Under the pieces are notes generated by a model. That model had not been told where the DNA came from. It saw only the letters and a list, made by a program, of their open reading frames with translations, and searched no databases. DNA of 64,000 bases from Geothrix paludis (GTDB lineage: Bacteria > Acidobacteriota > Holophagae > Holophagales > Holophagaceae), in the NCBI RefSeq assembly GCF_022808815.1, contig NZ_JAKZLC010000004.1:62001-126000 (forward strand), in the 5' to 3' direction. Numbering within the stretch: the stretch's first letter is position 1; each line of letters starts with the position of its first letter. Both the position numbers and the translations under genes were made by a program. Below are positions 40,268-50,750 of the stretch, piece after piece.

Positions 40268-42528
<2,261 letters not shown>

Positions 42529-42529
<1 letters not shown>

Positions 42530-43110
42530 TGGTGCCCCAGGACTACGGCTTCTTTATTGATCCGCAGCGCTGCATCGGCTGCCGCTCCTGCGTGGGCGCC
42601 TGCGCCGAGTGCGGCACCCACCGCGGCCGCTCCATGATCCACCTGGACGAGATGGACCGCTTCGACAGCCCACAGACGGTGCCCACGGTCTGCATGCACT
42701 GCGAGGATCCCATCTGCGCCCAGGTGTGTCCCTCGGACGCCATCAAGCGCAGCGAGGACGGCGTGGTGCACGCGGCGCAGAAGCCCCGCTGCATCGGCTG
42801 CCAGAACTGCGAGCTGAGCTGCCCCTTCGGCGTGCCCATCGTGTTCTCGGGCCTGGAGCAGATGCTCAAGTGCGACCTCTGCTACGACCGCACCTCCGTG
42901 GGCCACAAGCCCATGTGCGCCACGGTCTGCCCCAGCCAGGCCCTGCTCTTCGTCCGCAAGGACGAGGTGGCCAACATGCGCCACAACAAGCCCCTGCGCG
43001 ACTTCCTCATCGGCAGTGTGCGGGTGAAGACCAAGAACGCCATCATGGTGCCCGATCCGGACACGCCCCTGCACCTGGATGCGGCTTTGCTTATAGATGG
43101 AGGCCTCTGA
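42529..43110 (+). CDS. Four-cluster ferredoxin-type electron transfer subunit
   Basis: A 193-residue NarH/DmsB/NrfC-like iron-sulfur subunit. Four [4Fe-4S] sets are visible: CIGCRSCVGAC, CMHCEDPICAQVCP, CIGCQNCELSCP and CDLC with CATVCP. No Tat signal is present, so it stays with the cytoplasmic catalytic subunit. Stop and start codons overlap by one base (TGATG) at both ends, showing tight coupling with the catalytic and Rieske genes. It should pass electrons between the membrane cytochrome b and the molybdoenzyme. Confidence 0.93.
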
Positions 43111-43673
43111 TGACCTGGTGGCGCCGCGCCTTCCCCCTGGAGCTCGCCGAGGAGGGCCACTTCTCCCGCCGCGAGTTCGCCCGCTTCCTGGCCGTGGTGA
43201 GCGCCGGGTTCACCGCCGGCATCGGCTACCTGTGGCTTCGGAAGAAGCCCCTGGAAGGGGGCTCGGATCCGGAACCCGGCCACCACGAGACGCCCGTGGC
43301 CCTGGGCCTGGCCTCGGACCTCCAGCCCGGCCAGAGCCGCCTCTTCAAGTTCCGCGATGAGCACGATGCCTGCATCCTGATCCGCACCCCCAAGGGCGAG
43401 CTGCGGGCCTACCGGCAGACCTGCACCCACCTGGGCTGCGCCGTGCGTTTCCGGGGCGAGCGCCTGGAGTGCCCCTGCCACGAGGGATTCTTCGAGGTGG
43501 ATCGAGGCTTCCCCGTCCAGGGCCCGCCCAGCCGCCCCCTGGGCGGCATCACCCTGGAAACCCGTCCCGACGGCACCCTCTGGGCGGTGGGCGAGCTGCC
43601 CAAGCCCACGGACCTCCCGGAACGCGTCGCCACCGCCTGCCCCCGCGAGGCCCGCACGGAGGTGACCTCATGA
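43110..43673 (+). CDS. Tat-type Rieske [2Fe-2S] protein
   Basis: A 187-residue Rieske protein. A twin-arginine motif S19-R-R-E-F is followed by a hydrophobic anchor (about residues 24-43), so the cluster domain probably faces the periplasm. Cluster ligands are C105-T-H107 and C121-P-C-H124, with C110 and C123 as the disulfide pair. Family members work in quinol oxidation with cytochrome b. Its pairing with a cytoplasmic nitrate-reductase-like enzyme is unusual. It overlaps both neighbours by one and four bases. Confidence 0.92.
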   Translation: MTWWRRAFPLELAEEGHFSRREFARFLAVVSAGFTAGIGYLWLRKKPLEGGSDPEPGHHETPVALGLASDLQPGQSRLFKFRDEHDACILIRTPKGELRAYRQTCTHLGCAVRFRGERLECPCHEGFFEVDRGFPVQGPPSRPLGGITLETRPDGTLWAVGELPKPTDLPERVATACPREARTEVTS

Positions 43674-43900
43674 GCCTCCCCTCCCGCCCCAGGCAGGGCC
43701 ATTTCACGGAGGCCGCCCTCGGCATCACGCTGCTGGTCCTCGTCATCCAGCTCTACCTGTTCGAGACCGTGCTCCAGTCCGTGCTGGACGGCCACCGGAC
43801 TCTGCTCGCCGGGGCCTTCATCGCCTCGCTCGCCCTCACCGTCGTGGCCCTGGTCTTGGCTTTCAAGGCCCCCTGCCTGGACGACGACCCGGGCGCCTGA
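43670..43900 (+). CDS. Small two-helix membrane protein
   Basis: A 76-residue protein with two hydrophobic helices (about residues 14-36 and 44-66), starting MSLPSRPRQGHFTEAALG and ending in the acidic DDDPGA. Its ATG overlaps the Rieske stop (ATGA), so it belongs to the same transcript and is probably a structural subunit of the membrane complex. No family is recognised with certainty. The longer frame upstream overlaps the Rieske gene and is rejected. Confidence 0.75.
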   Translation: MSLPSRPRQGHFTEAALGITLLVLVIQLYLFETVLQSVLDGHRTLLAGAFIASLALTVVALVLAFKAPCLDDDPGA

Positions 43901-43931
43901 CCCCCTAGGAATCCCCCCGTATGGAGCCTTC

Positions 43932-44546
43932 ATGACCGCCCCCCGCCCCTCGCTGGAGCTGCTGGAACCCGATGTCGCCCGGGGGCTCGTGGCCCGGTTC
44001 CGCCTCACGGCCCTCCTGGGCCGGTTCCCGGAACGTCAGATCTGGTCGGCCTTCATGTTCATCAACGGGCTCGTCACCATCGGCCTGCTGGCGGGCCTGG
44101 CCATGCTCACCCGCACGCCCTTCGTGTTCCCGTCCCTGGGTCCCACGGCATTCCTGTTCTTCTTCACGCCCACCCTGCCCACGGCCAGCCCGCGCCACAC
44201 CATCTACGGCCACATCATCGGCATCGCCTGCGGCTACGGCGCGCTGTGGCTCATGGGCCTCCACCACGCGCCGCCGGCCATGGTGATGGGGGTGACGCCC
44301 GCGCGCATCGGCGCCGCGGCCCTGTCCCTGGCCGCCACGGGCGCGCTGATGATCCTCTTCAAGGCCGCCCACCCGCCGGCCGGCGCGACAACGCTCATCA
44401 TCTCGCTGGGCATCATCACCAAGCCCCAGCACCTGGCCATCATGCTGCTGGCCGTGGCCCTGCTCACCGTCCAGGCCATCGTCATCAACCGCCTCGCGGG
44501 GATCGACTACCCCCTCTGGGCCAAGCGGACCCCACCGGCAGGCTGA
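43932..44546 (+). CDS. HPP-family integral membrane protein, putative nitrite transporter
   Basis: A 204-residue protein with four to five hydrophobic helices. The HPP motif is seen in FKAAHPPAGATTLIISLG, and PSLGPTAFLFFFTPTLPTASPR is also typical. HPP proteins of cyanobacteria and plants transport nitrite. Located 31 bases after the small membrane protein gene, it supports the view that the operon handles nitrate and nitrite. Direction of transport is unknown. Confidence 0.85.
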   Translation: MTAPRPSLELLEPDVARGLVARFRLTALLGRFPERQIWSAFMFINGLVTIGLLAGLAMLTRTPFVFPSLGPTAFLFFFTPTLPTASPRHTIYGHIIGIACGYGALWLMGLHHAPPAMVMGVTPARIGAAALSLAATGALMILFKAAHPPAGATTLIISLGIITKPQHLAIMLLAVALLTVQAIVINRLAGIDYPLWAKRTPPAG

Positions 44547-44580
44547 CCAGGACTGAGAAGTCACGGAGTAGGATCAGAGG

Positions 44581-45720
44581 ATGGCCATGAGCTGCGACCA
44601 TCCCGACCTGCTGCCCCTGGACGAGGCCCTGGCCCGGCTCTGGGCGGCCCTCCCCGCACCCGCCTTCCCCGAAGTGCGGGCTGACCGGGATGATCCCGCC
44701 GCGGACCTGGCGGCCATGGACGGCGTGGCGCTCCGCTCCGAGGACGGCCGGGCCCCGCGCCGGCTGCTGGGCACTCTCTACGCCGGGGATGACCCGACGG
44801 CCTTCACGATCACCCCCGGCACCGCGGTGCGCATCATGACCGGCGCGGCCCTGCCCGCGGGCGCGGACGCCATCCTGCCCGTGGAGCAGCTGCGCGAGGA
44901 GGCCGGCCTCATCCATCCCCAGGCCGGCGTCGAAGCCGGCGACCATGTGCGGCGCCGGGGCGGCCAGGCGCGGGCCGGGGACCTCCTGCTGCCCGCGGGG
45001 ACCCCGCAGAATGTGGCCCGCGCGGCCCTGCGGGCCTGGGTGGGCCAGCCCATCCCGCTCCCGGCGCGGATCCGCGTGGCCGTGGCGTCCACTGGCGACG
45101 AGCTGGTGGACGATCCCCGGCCGCATCAGATCCGGGATTCCAACGGTCCCATGCTGGCGGCCCTGACCCATGCCCTGGGGGCGGACGTCGAGCGGCGCCC
45201 CGCCCTGCCCGACGATCCCGAGGCCCTGGCCGCGGCCCTCCGAAGCCCGGGCGGCGCCCGCATCCTCCTGACCTCCGGCGGCGTGAGCATGGGCGAGCAC
45301 GATCACCTGCCCGCGGTGCTGAAGGATCTCGGCGCGACCATCCTCTTCCACAAGATCCGCCTGAAGCCGGGCAAGCCCATGCTGGCGGCCCAGCTCGGGG
45401 ACCTGCTGGTGCTGGGCCTGCCGGGCAATCCCGTGTCGGCCTACCTCAACGCCCTGCTCTTCCTCCCCGTGGCGCTGGCGAGGCTGGAGGGCCGCGCCCT
45501 GCCGGATCCCTGGCGCCACGGCCGCCTGGCCGGCGCGGTGCGCCACAAGGGCGATCGCCCCCTGCTGCATCCCTGCTGCCTCGCGGAGGGTCAGCTCCAC
45601 CCCCTGCCCGGCAAGGGTTCCGCCGACCTCGTCACCCTCGCCCGGGCCGATGCCTTCGCGTGGATCGAGGCCCCCGGCGAAGAGGCGGGGACCAAGGTGC
45701 GCTACCTCACGGTGGTGTAG
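44581..45720 (+). CDS. moeA: Molybdopterin molybdotransferase
   Basis: A 379-residue MoeA, inserting molybdate into adenylylated molybdopterin. Seen are AAMDGVALRSEDG, GTAVRIMTGAALPAGADAILPVEQ, the molybdopterin-binding RDSNGPMLAAL, LTSGGVSMGEHD and LKPGKPMLAAQLG with GLPGNPVSAYL. It lies 34 bases after the HPP gene, supplying the cofactor for the enzyme encoded upstream. The remaining Moa genes except moaA (6173) are not in the window. It converges with the Crp-type gene and ends at a double terminator. Confidence 0.95.
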   Translation: MAMSCDHPDLLPLDEALARLWAALPAPAFPEVRADRDDPAADLAAMDGVALRSEDGRAPRRLLGTLYAGDDPTAFTITPGTAVRIMTGAALPAGADAILPVEQLREEAGLIHPQAGVEAGDHVRRRGGQARAGDLLLPAGTPQNVARAALRAWVGQPIPLPARIRVAVASTGDELVDDPRPHQIRDSNGPMLAALTHALGADVERRPALPDDPEALAAALRSPGGARILLTSGGVSMGEHDHLPAVLKDLGATILFHKIRLKPGKPMLAAQLGDLLVLGLPGNPVSAYLNALLFLPVALARLEGRALPDPWRHGRLAGAVRHKGDRPLLHPCCLAEGQLHPLPGKGSADLVTLARADAFAWIEAPGEEAGTKVRYLTVV

Positions 45721-45725
45721 CCCCG

Positions 45726-45799
45726 CTCCAAATCGCCTGCGGCGATTTGGAGATAGAAAAAGATCTTTCCCCATCTCCAAAACGCGAAGCGTTTTGGAG
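45726..45799. terminator. Double hairpin between moeA and the Crp gene
   Basis: Two perfect hairpins, CTCCAAATCGCC with GGCGATTTGGAG (45726-45752) and CTCCAAAACGC with GCGTTTTGGAG (45775-45799), serve the convergent genes. Both share the CTCCAAA and TTTGGAG arm ends, so the outer arms can also pair with each other. Confidence 0.8.
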
Positions 45800-45805
45800 C
45801 GCGGC

Positions 45806-46480
45806 TCAGCCCTTGGCGTACCGCTGCAGCTTCCCCAGGTCCAGGATGCGCACCACCGGGAAGGTGCTCTGGATGAGGCCGAGGTCGGTCAGCAGACGCA
45901 GGGCTCGGCTGAAGGCCTCGCGGCTGGCGCCGATGCACTGGGCCAGGTCCTCCTGGGTCTCCTGGAACTCCACCAGGGACCGCATGGGATGGGACTCGTG
46001 GGCCTCCAGCAGGAGCTGGGCCACACGCTCGGGCACGCTGTGCAGGCTGAGGGTCTCCACCAGGGTCACCAAGTGGCGCACCTTGGCGGCGAAGTGGTGG
46101 ATGAGCATCTCGGCCACTTCGGGGTGGCGGTGGACGATCTGACGCAGGGGCGCGGAGGGGATGAGCCAGCACTCCGTCTCCCCGTGGGACTCGGCGCTGG
46201 AGGCGATGGACGCGCCGTCGAACACGGCCACCTCGCCCACGCAGTCCCCGACCTTGAGGAACTGGAGCACCTGGACCCGGCCGCGGCCGTCCGTGCGGAA
46301 GACCTTGAGGCCACCCTTCACCACCACGTAGACGCCCGGCACCTGGTCGCCCTGGGTGTAGACCCGGGCGCCGTCAGGGAACCGCCGCATCTCCGCGATG
46401 CTGGCCAGTTCCTCGGCAGCGTTCATCGGCAGCCCAGCCAGGAACTCGATCCTTCTCAGGTTGAGGACTGCTTGAGGCAT
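45806..46480 (-). CDS. Crp/Fnr-family transcription regulator
   Basis: A 224-residue regulator. A cyclic-nucleotide-type beta roll occupies residues about 10-115, the dimer helix about 120-150, and a winged helix the rest with ETQEDLAQCIGASREAFSRALRLL. The recognition helix S-R-E-x-x-x-R is that of E. coli CRP, which reads GTGA. There are no N-terminal cluster Cys as in FNR; the effector (cAMP, heme, NO or other) is unknown. A start at 46480 is chosen because an upstream ATG at 46543 lies inside the operator GTGATCCTGGTCAC. Autoregulation is likely. Confidence 0.9.
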   Translation of the reverse strand: MPQAVLNLRRIEFLAGLPMNAAEELASIAEMRRFPDGARVYTQGDQVPGVYVVVKGGLKVFRTDGRGRVQVLQFLKVGDCVGEVAVFDGASIASSAESHGETECWLIPSAPLRQIVHRHPEVAEMLIHHFAAKVRHLVTLVETLSLHSVPERVAQLLLEAHESHPMRSLVEFQETQEDLAQCIGASREAFSRALRLLTDLGLIQSTFPVVRILDLGKLQRYAKG

Positions 46481-46529
46481 GGGGCTCCACCAAGGCGCTA
46501 AGTCAGTTATCGCACATTTCCATCGGATT

Positions 46530-46543
46530 GTGATCCTGGTCAC
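46530..46543. promoter_or_regulatory. Perfect Crp-type operator before the Crp gene
   Basis: GTGATCCTGGTCAC. On the minus strand a GATAACT -10-like sequence follows about 20 bases later, giving nearly class II geometry. It lies 50 bases before the start codon. Confidence 0.7.
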
Positions 46544-46615
46544 GTAGACGGGAACGGAACGACCAGTACTTTACCGCGTGGTTGGAATTTAGTCTGGCGA
46601 AAATCACATAGAACA

Positions 46616-46646
46616 AGGCCCCGGCGGCATCTGCCTACCGGGGCCT
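46616..46646 (-). terminator. Terminator of efp
   Basis: AGGCCCCGG (46646-46638 on the minus strand) pairs with CCGGGGCCT (46624-46616) around a 13-base loop. It lies 19 bases after the efp stop; the T tract is poor. Confidence 0.65.
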
Positions 46647-46664
46647 CTCTTGATGCGAATGTGT

Positions 46665-47231
46665 CTACTTCACGCGCTCCATGAAGGTGCGGTCCACCGT
46701 GTTCACGCGGATCTTTTGGCCCGCCTCCATGTAGGGCGGCACGCCCACGGTGATGCCGTTGTTCAGCTTGGCGGGCTTGTAGGAGCCGGTGGCGTTGGCG
46801 TTCTTCATGACGGGATCGGTCTCGAGGATCTCCAGCACCACGCTGGCGGGCAGGGTGGCGCCCATGGGCTGGCCCTCGTAGAACTCGATCTCCACCTGCA
46901 TGTTGGGCTCGAGGAAGACCAGGTCGTCGCCCAGGAGCTCCTTGCTCACTTCCATCTGCTCGTAGGTCTCGTTGTTCATGAAGACCAGGTGGTCGCCGTC
47001 CTCGTAGAGGTACTCGAGCATGTGCTGCTCGAGGCTGGCCTTGTCCACCTTGTCGGCGCTGCCGAAGCGGTTCTCGCGGTTGATGCCGTCCTTCAGGCGC
47101 TTCATCTTCACCACCACGCGGGCCGGCAGGTTGCCGGGCGTCTGGTGCTCGACGCTGATGACGCGGCAGAGCTCGTTCTCGAAGTTGACGATCATCCCGG
47201 CGCGGACCTGGGTGGCGTTGATGAAGGGCAT
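46665..47231 (-). CDS. efp: Elongation factor P with Asn at the modified tip position
   Basis: A 188-residue EF-P that rescues ribosomes stalled at polyproline. All three domains are present, ending YMEAGQKIRVNTVDRTFMERV. The loop that carries the modified residue reads T31-P-G-N34-L-P-A-R38. In E. coli the equivalent residue is Lys34 in KPGKG, and in the rhamnosylated group it is Arg32. Asn here means the known lysylation or rhamnosylation cannot occur at this position. No epmA, epmB or earP gene is nearby. Confidence 0.93.
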   Translation of the reverse strand: MPFINATQVRAGMIVNFENELCRVISVEHQTPGNLPARVVVKMKRLKDGINRENRFGSADKVDKASLEQHMLEYLYEDGDHLVFMNNETYEQMEVSKELLGDDLVFLEPNMQVEIEFYEGQPMGATLPASVVLEILETDPVMKNANATGSYKPAKLNNGITVGVPPYMEAGQKIRVNTVDRTFMERVK

Positions 47232-47261
47232 GGGGGACTCCCGGAGGGATGGGATGGCGGG

Positions 47262-47297
47262 GAAGAAGAAAAGGCCCCGATCGCGATCAGGGCCTTT
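47262..47297 (-). terminator. Terminator of the tRNA-Val gene
   Basis: AAAGGCCC and GGGCCTTT flank an inner GATCGCGATC palindrome, with a T/C-rich tail on the minus strand. It lies four bases after the CCA end of the tRNA and before the efp gene. Confidence 0.75.
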
Positions 47298-47300
47298 GGG

Positions 47301-47375
47301 TGGTGGGCGTACCAGGATTCGAACCTGGGACTTCTACCGTGTGAAGGTAGCACTCTACCGCTGAGTTATACGCCC
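47301..47375 (-). tRNA. tRNA-Val (anticodon CAC)
   Basis: A complete cloverleaf on the minus strand: acceptor GGGCGTA with TACGCCC, T arm CCAGG-TTCGAAT-CCTGG, and anticodon stem CTACC/GGTAG with loop TTCACAC, giving anticodon CAC (reads GTG). The CCA end is encoded, with discriminator A. Confidence 0.95.
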
Positions 47376-47421
47376 GCGGTCGACCAGAATAACCCAGGAT
47401 CCGTCCGTTTCCAAGCCCAGA

Positions 47422-48636
47422 TCAGCGGGCGGCCACCTTCCGCAGCGCGTGGGCGAGCCGGGGGGCCTCGTCTCTTCGCATGGAGCACAGGCCCACGCGC
47501 AGCCCCTCCGGCAGCGGCACCGTGAACACGCCCTCGGCCTTCAGGCCCTCGCAGGCCGCGTCCGGATCCGCCGCGGGGGCCGTGACGAAGAACCCTCCGG
47601 TCCAGCGGAAGGGCGCCATGCCTTCGGCCTGCAGGGCCGCATCCAGGGCCTGGGCGCGGGCGGCCATCACCTCGGACCAGTGGCGGTGCTCCGCCGCCAG
47701 CCGCGCCTGGGCCTTGCCGTCCCGCGCCAAGCGCAGGAGCAGGGACTGGGGGGCCCGGGGACAGTTGGACCAGGTGCCCCGGCTGGACTGGGTCAGCGCG
47801 GCCTGCAGGACCGGATCCTCGCACCAGGGGAAGGCCAGCGCGCCACCGCGGCCCCCGTAGAGGGTCATGGCCTTGGAGAGGGACATGGCGGCCCCCACCA
47901 GCACCCGGCCCTCGGAGCCCAGGGCCGCGTAGTCCTTCAGGGCCGCCGCCACGGCCTCGGGCTCGCAGGTGTAGTCCAGGTAGGCCAGATCCAGGATCAG
48001 GGTGACGGGGCCCAGGGCCGACACGTCGCGGAGGAGCCCCGCCAGCGCCGCGCGGCCCGGGGCGGACAGGCTGCGCCCCGAGGGGTTGTGGCAGGGATCG
48101 TTGAGCCAGACCACGACCCGGCCCTGGGCCTTCATCTGGGCCCGCAGGGCCTGATCCCAGGCCGCCGCGTCGAGCGGCTGTCCCACCGCCGGCCAGGGGG
48201 CCGTCTCCACCCGCATGCCGTTCTCGCCCGCCATGGTCGCGTAGGGCCCCCAGTAGGGCGCCGTGGTGAGGAGCGCCTGGCCCGGCTCCAGGAAGTTCCG
48301 GAGGGAGAGGGAGAGGGCCCCGCTGCCGCCGGGCGTGGCGCAGGCTGCGCCCGCGCCGTCGAGGGTGGGCCAGTACCGCTGGACCAGGGCCTTCAGGAAG
48401 GCGGGATCGCCGGCGATGGGCGCGTAGGGGGCCACGTCCATGGCGCCCAGGCCCCGCCACAGGTCCATCACCGTCTCATGCACCACCAGCTGCCCGGCCT
48501 CGTCCAGCAGGACGCCCACGGTGGCGTTGAGGATGGACTCGCCCGCCGCCTTCCGGGTCTGGGCCTCGGTGTTCAAGGCGAAGATGGGATCGTCCGCGGG
48601 AAAGTCGCGCCGGGTGGGGATGAGCTGCTCAGTCAT
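47422..48636 (-). CDS. Class I/II pyridoxal-phosphate aminotransferase
   Basis: A 404-residue fold-type I aminotransferase. The PLP Lys is Lys255 in AAMSLSKAMTLYGGRGG, with upstream NDPCHNPSGRSL and the cofactor-contacting ILDLAYLDY. The N-terminal part matches aspartate- and aromatic-type transaminases. The amino donor and acceptor are not evident. It ends 47 bases from the tRNA and lies eight bases after the LysR gene stop, so it may be cotranscribed with that regulator. Confidence 0.9.
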   Translation of the reverse strand: MTEQLIPTRRDFPADDPIFALNTEAQTRKAAGESILNATVGVLLDEAGQLVVHETVMDLWRGLGAMDVAPYAPIAGDPAFLKALVQRYWPTLDGAGAACATPGGSGALSLSLRNFLEPGQALLTTAPYWGPYATMAGENGMRVETAPWPAVGQPLDAAAWDQALRAQMKAQGRVVVWLNDPCHNPSGRSLSAPGRAALAGLLRDVSALGPVTLILDLAYLDYTCEPEAVAAALKDYAALGSEGRVLVGAAMSLSKAMTLYGGRGGALAFPWCEDPVLQAALTQSSRGTWSNCPRAPQSLLLRLARDGKAQARLAAEHRHWSEVMAARAQALDAALQAEGMAPFRWTGGFFVTAPAADPDAACEGLKAEGVFTVPLPEGLRVGLCSMRRDEAPRLAHALRKVAAR

Positions 48637-48644
48637 GCTCTAGC

Positions 48645-49568
48645 CTACCGTCCCGGCCCCCCGGACGGCGCGGGAGGATGCGCCAGGGCATGGCGCAGGA
48701 AGGCCGCGGCTTGGCCCGCGAGCCCCCCGCCTACCTGGGCCCATGAAAAAGTCCGGGGGATGCTCAGGTCCGGGAGGGGAATCAGCTCGAGGGTCCCCCG
48801 CTGCAGCTCCCGCTGGATGCTCCAGCGGGAAAGGAAGCCGATGCCAAGCCCCAGCAGGACGCAGGATTTGATGGCCTCGGTATCTCCCACCACCAGGTCC
48901 GTGGCCCGGGGGCCCTGGATCCGCCGTGTCCTCCGCAGGATGCGTTCCACCACCACCCGCGTGCCCGAACCCGGCTCGCGCCAGATGAGCGGGATCCCGG
49001 CCAAGTCAGCCGCCGTGCGCACGGCCTTCAGCGGATCCGGCGCCCGGGCCGCCCGGACGGCCACCAGCTCGTCCTTCAGGTAGGGCTGCAGGGACAGCCC
49101 GGGGGCCCGCGTGAGCCCCTCCACCAAGGCCAGGGGGACGCGCCCCTCCCGCACCCAGGCGAGCACTTCGTCCGTGTTGCCGACCTCCAGGACCAGCGGA
49201 GCGGGCCGATGGCTGGCGGCGAAGGCCTGGAGCAGCGGGGGCAGGATGTAGGCGGCGGCGGTGGTGCTCGCGCCCAGGCGCAATTCCCCGGCGGGCTGCT
49301 CTTCGGCCTGAAGCCGCTCCACCGCCTCTTCCAGCAGGCGGTGGACCCGACGGGCATAGTTCGCCAGGAGGCGGCCCGTCTCGGTGAGCTGAACCCCGGA
49401 GGCGTGGCGGGTGAAGAGGGAGCGGCCCAGATCCGCCTCCAGCTGCCGGATCTGGGCCGTCACGGCCGGCTGCGACAGGTTCAGGAGGCTGGCGGCCGCG
49501 GAGATCCGGCCCGCCTGGGCTACCACCCGGAACGTCTCCAGGCGGCGGGGGTCGAGGTCATCACGCAT
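48645..49568 (-). CDS. LysR-family regulator (YeiE/CysL-like)
   Basis: A 307-residue LysR regulator with an N-terminal helix-turn-helix (RRLETFRVVAQAGRISAAASLLNLSQPAVTAQIRQLEADLG) and a substrate-binding effector domain. The start at 49568 (MRDDLDPRRLE) is preferred; the longer frame adds ten residues. It is divergent from a YeiH-family gene with about 80 AT-rich bases between, the standard arrangement of LysR with its target. Relatives YeiE and CysL govern sulfite or sulfur responses, so sulfite stress is a plausible signal. Confidence 0.9.
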   Translation of the reverse strand: MRDDLDPRRLETFRVVAQAGRISAAASLLNLSQPAVTAQIRQLEADLGRSLFTRHASGVQLTETGRLLANYARRVHRLLEEAVERLQAEEQPAGELRLGASTTAAAYILPPLLQAFAASHRPAPLVLEVGNTDEVLAWVREGRVPLALVEGLTRAPGLSLQPYLKDELVAVRAARAPDPLKAVRTAADLAGIPLIWREPGSGTRVVVERILRRTRRIQGPRATDLVVGDTEAIKSCVLLGLGIGFLSRWSIQRELQRGTLELIPLPDLSIPRTFSWAQVGGGLAGQAAAFLRHALAHPPAPSGGPGR

Positions 49569-49648
49569 CGGAGTCCATCCATTTTTCTGATGAGTCATTC
49601 ATTATTACTATTATTTTTTTGGATCGAATGGGCCTACCTTCAATCCCC

Positions 49649-50602
49649 ATGAAGCACCTCGCCTCCCTCCTCCTTCCCCTCGGCGCCCTCCTGGCCCTGG
49701 CCCCCTTCACCCCTGCCGCGGCGGCCCTGGTGGGGGGCGCCGCGCTAGCCCTCACCCTGGGCAATCCCGCGGCCAGCCTCACCCGCCGGTGGACCCACCG
49801 CCTGCTGCCCCTGGCGGTCATCGGCCTGGGCGCGGACATGAACCTGCGGGCCGTGGCCAAGGCGGGCCTGCACGGCCTCGGCTACACGGCCCTGAGCCTG
49901 GCCCTGGTGCTGGCCCTGGGCCTCTGGCTGGCGCGGACGCTGAAGGTGGACAGCGAGACCGGCCTGCTGATCTCCGTGGGCACCGCCATCTGCGGCGGCA
50001 GCGCCATCGCGGCGGTGGCCCCGGTGATCCGCGCCAAGGACCACGGCATCTCCGTGGCCCTGGCCACGGTCTTCCTGCTCAACGCCGCGGCCCTCGTGAT
50101 CTTCCCGCCCCTGGGCCACGCGGCCGGACTGGGGCAGGACGCCTTTGGCCTCTGGTCGGCCCTGGCCATCCACGACACCAGCTCCGTGGTGGGCGCCGGG
50201 CTGGCCTACGGCCCCCGGGCCCTGGAGGTGGCCACCACCGTGAAGCTGGCCCGGGCCCTGTGGATCGTGCCGCTCACCTTCGGCATCGGCTGGGTCATGG
50301 CCCGCCGCGAGCCCGCCTCCGCCGACGCCCCGCCGGTGAAGAAGCCCTGGTTCATCGCCGGCTTCCTGGCCATGGCGGCTCTCGTCACCTTCGTGCCCGC
50401 CCTCCAGGTGCCGGGCCACCTGGTGGCCGCGGCCGCCCGGCGCGTCCTCGTGCTCACCCTCTTCCTCATCGGCGCGGGACTCAGCCGCGAAGCCCTGCGC
50501 AGCGTGGGCCTGCGCCCCTTCCTGCAGGGCCTGCTGCTGTGGCTGATCGTGGGTTCGCTGGGGCTTGGCGCCGTGAAGCTGGGGCTGCTCACGGTCAACT
50601 GA
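49649..50602 (+). CDS. YeiH/PSE-family putative sulfate or sulfite exporter
   Basis: A 317-residue membrane protein with about ten helices. Family motifs are LGADMNL, SVGTAICGGSAIAAVAPVIRAK and WSALAIHDTSSVVGAG. These proteins are predicted anion exporters and are often next to a LysR gene, as here. The start at 49649 follows a weak ribosome site; an ATG at 49619 lies in the AT-rich divergent promoter. Its substrate is unproven. Confidence 0.9.
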   Translation: MKHLASLLLPLGALLALAPFTPAAAALVGGAALALTLGNPAASLTRRWTHRLLPLAVIGLGADMNLRAVAKAGLHGLGYTALSLALVLALGLWLARTLKVDSETGLLISVGTAICGGSAIAAVAPVIRAKDHGISVALATVFLLNAAALVIFPPLGHAAGLGQDAFGLWSALAIHDTSSVVGAGLAYGPRALEVATTVKLARALWIVPLTFGIGWVMARREPASADAPPVKKPWFIAGFLAMAALVTFVPALQVPGHLVAAAARRVLVLTLFLIGAGLSREALRSVGLRPFLQGLLLWLIVGSLGLGAVKLGLLTVN

Positions 50603-50606
50603 AGGC

Positions 50607-50691
50607 AACCGCGAAACACGTGAAATGACACGAAAACAAAGCGTGAAAGGCTGCTCTTGCCCTTTCGCGTTCATTCGCGCCTTTCGCGGTT
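50607..50691. repeat. Palindromic intergenic element with AACCGCGAAA arms
   Basis: Perfect ten-base arms (50607-50616 and 50682-50691) just after the YeiH gene. Inner units GCGTGAAAGG and CCCTTTCGCG also pair partly. Same family as the elements at 4695 and 37573. Confidence 0.65.
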
Positions 50692-50750
50692 CCAGCCTTT
50701 CATCCATTCATGTGAGCCCGATAATGCAGGTCTGGCTATTCGAGGTGTCC

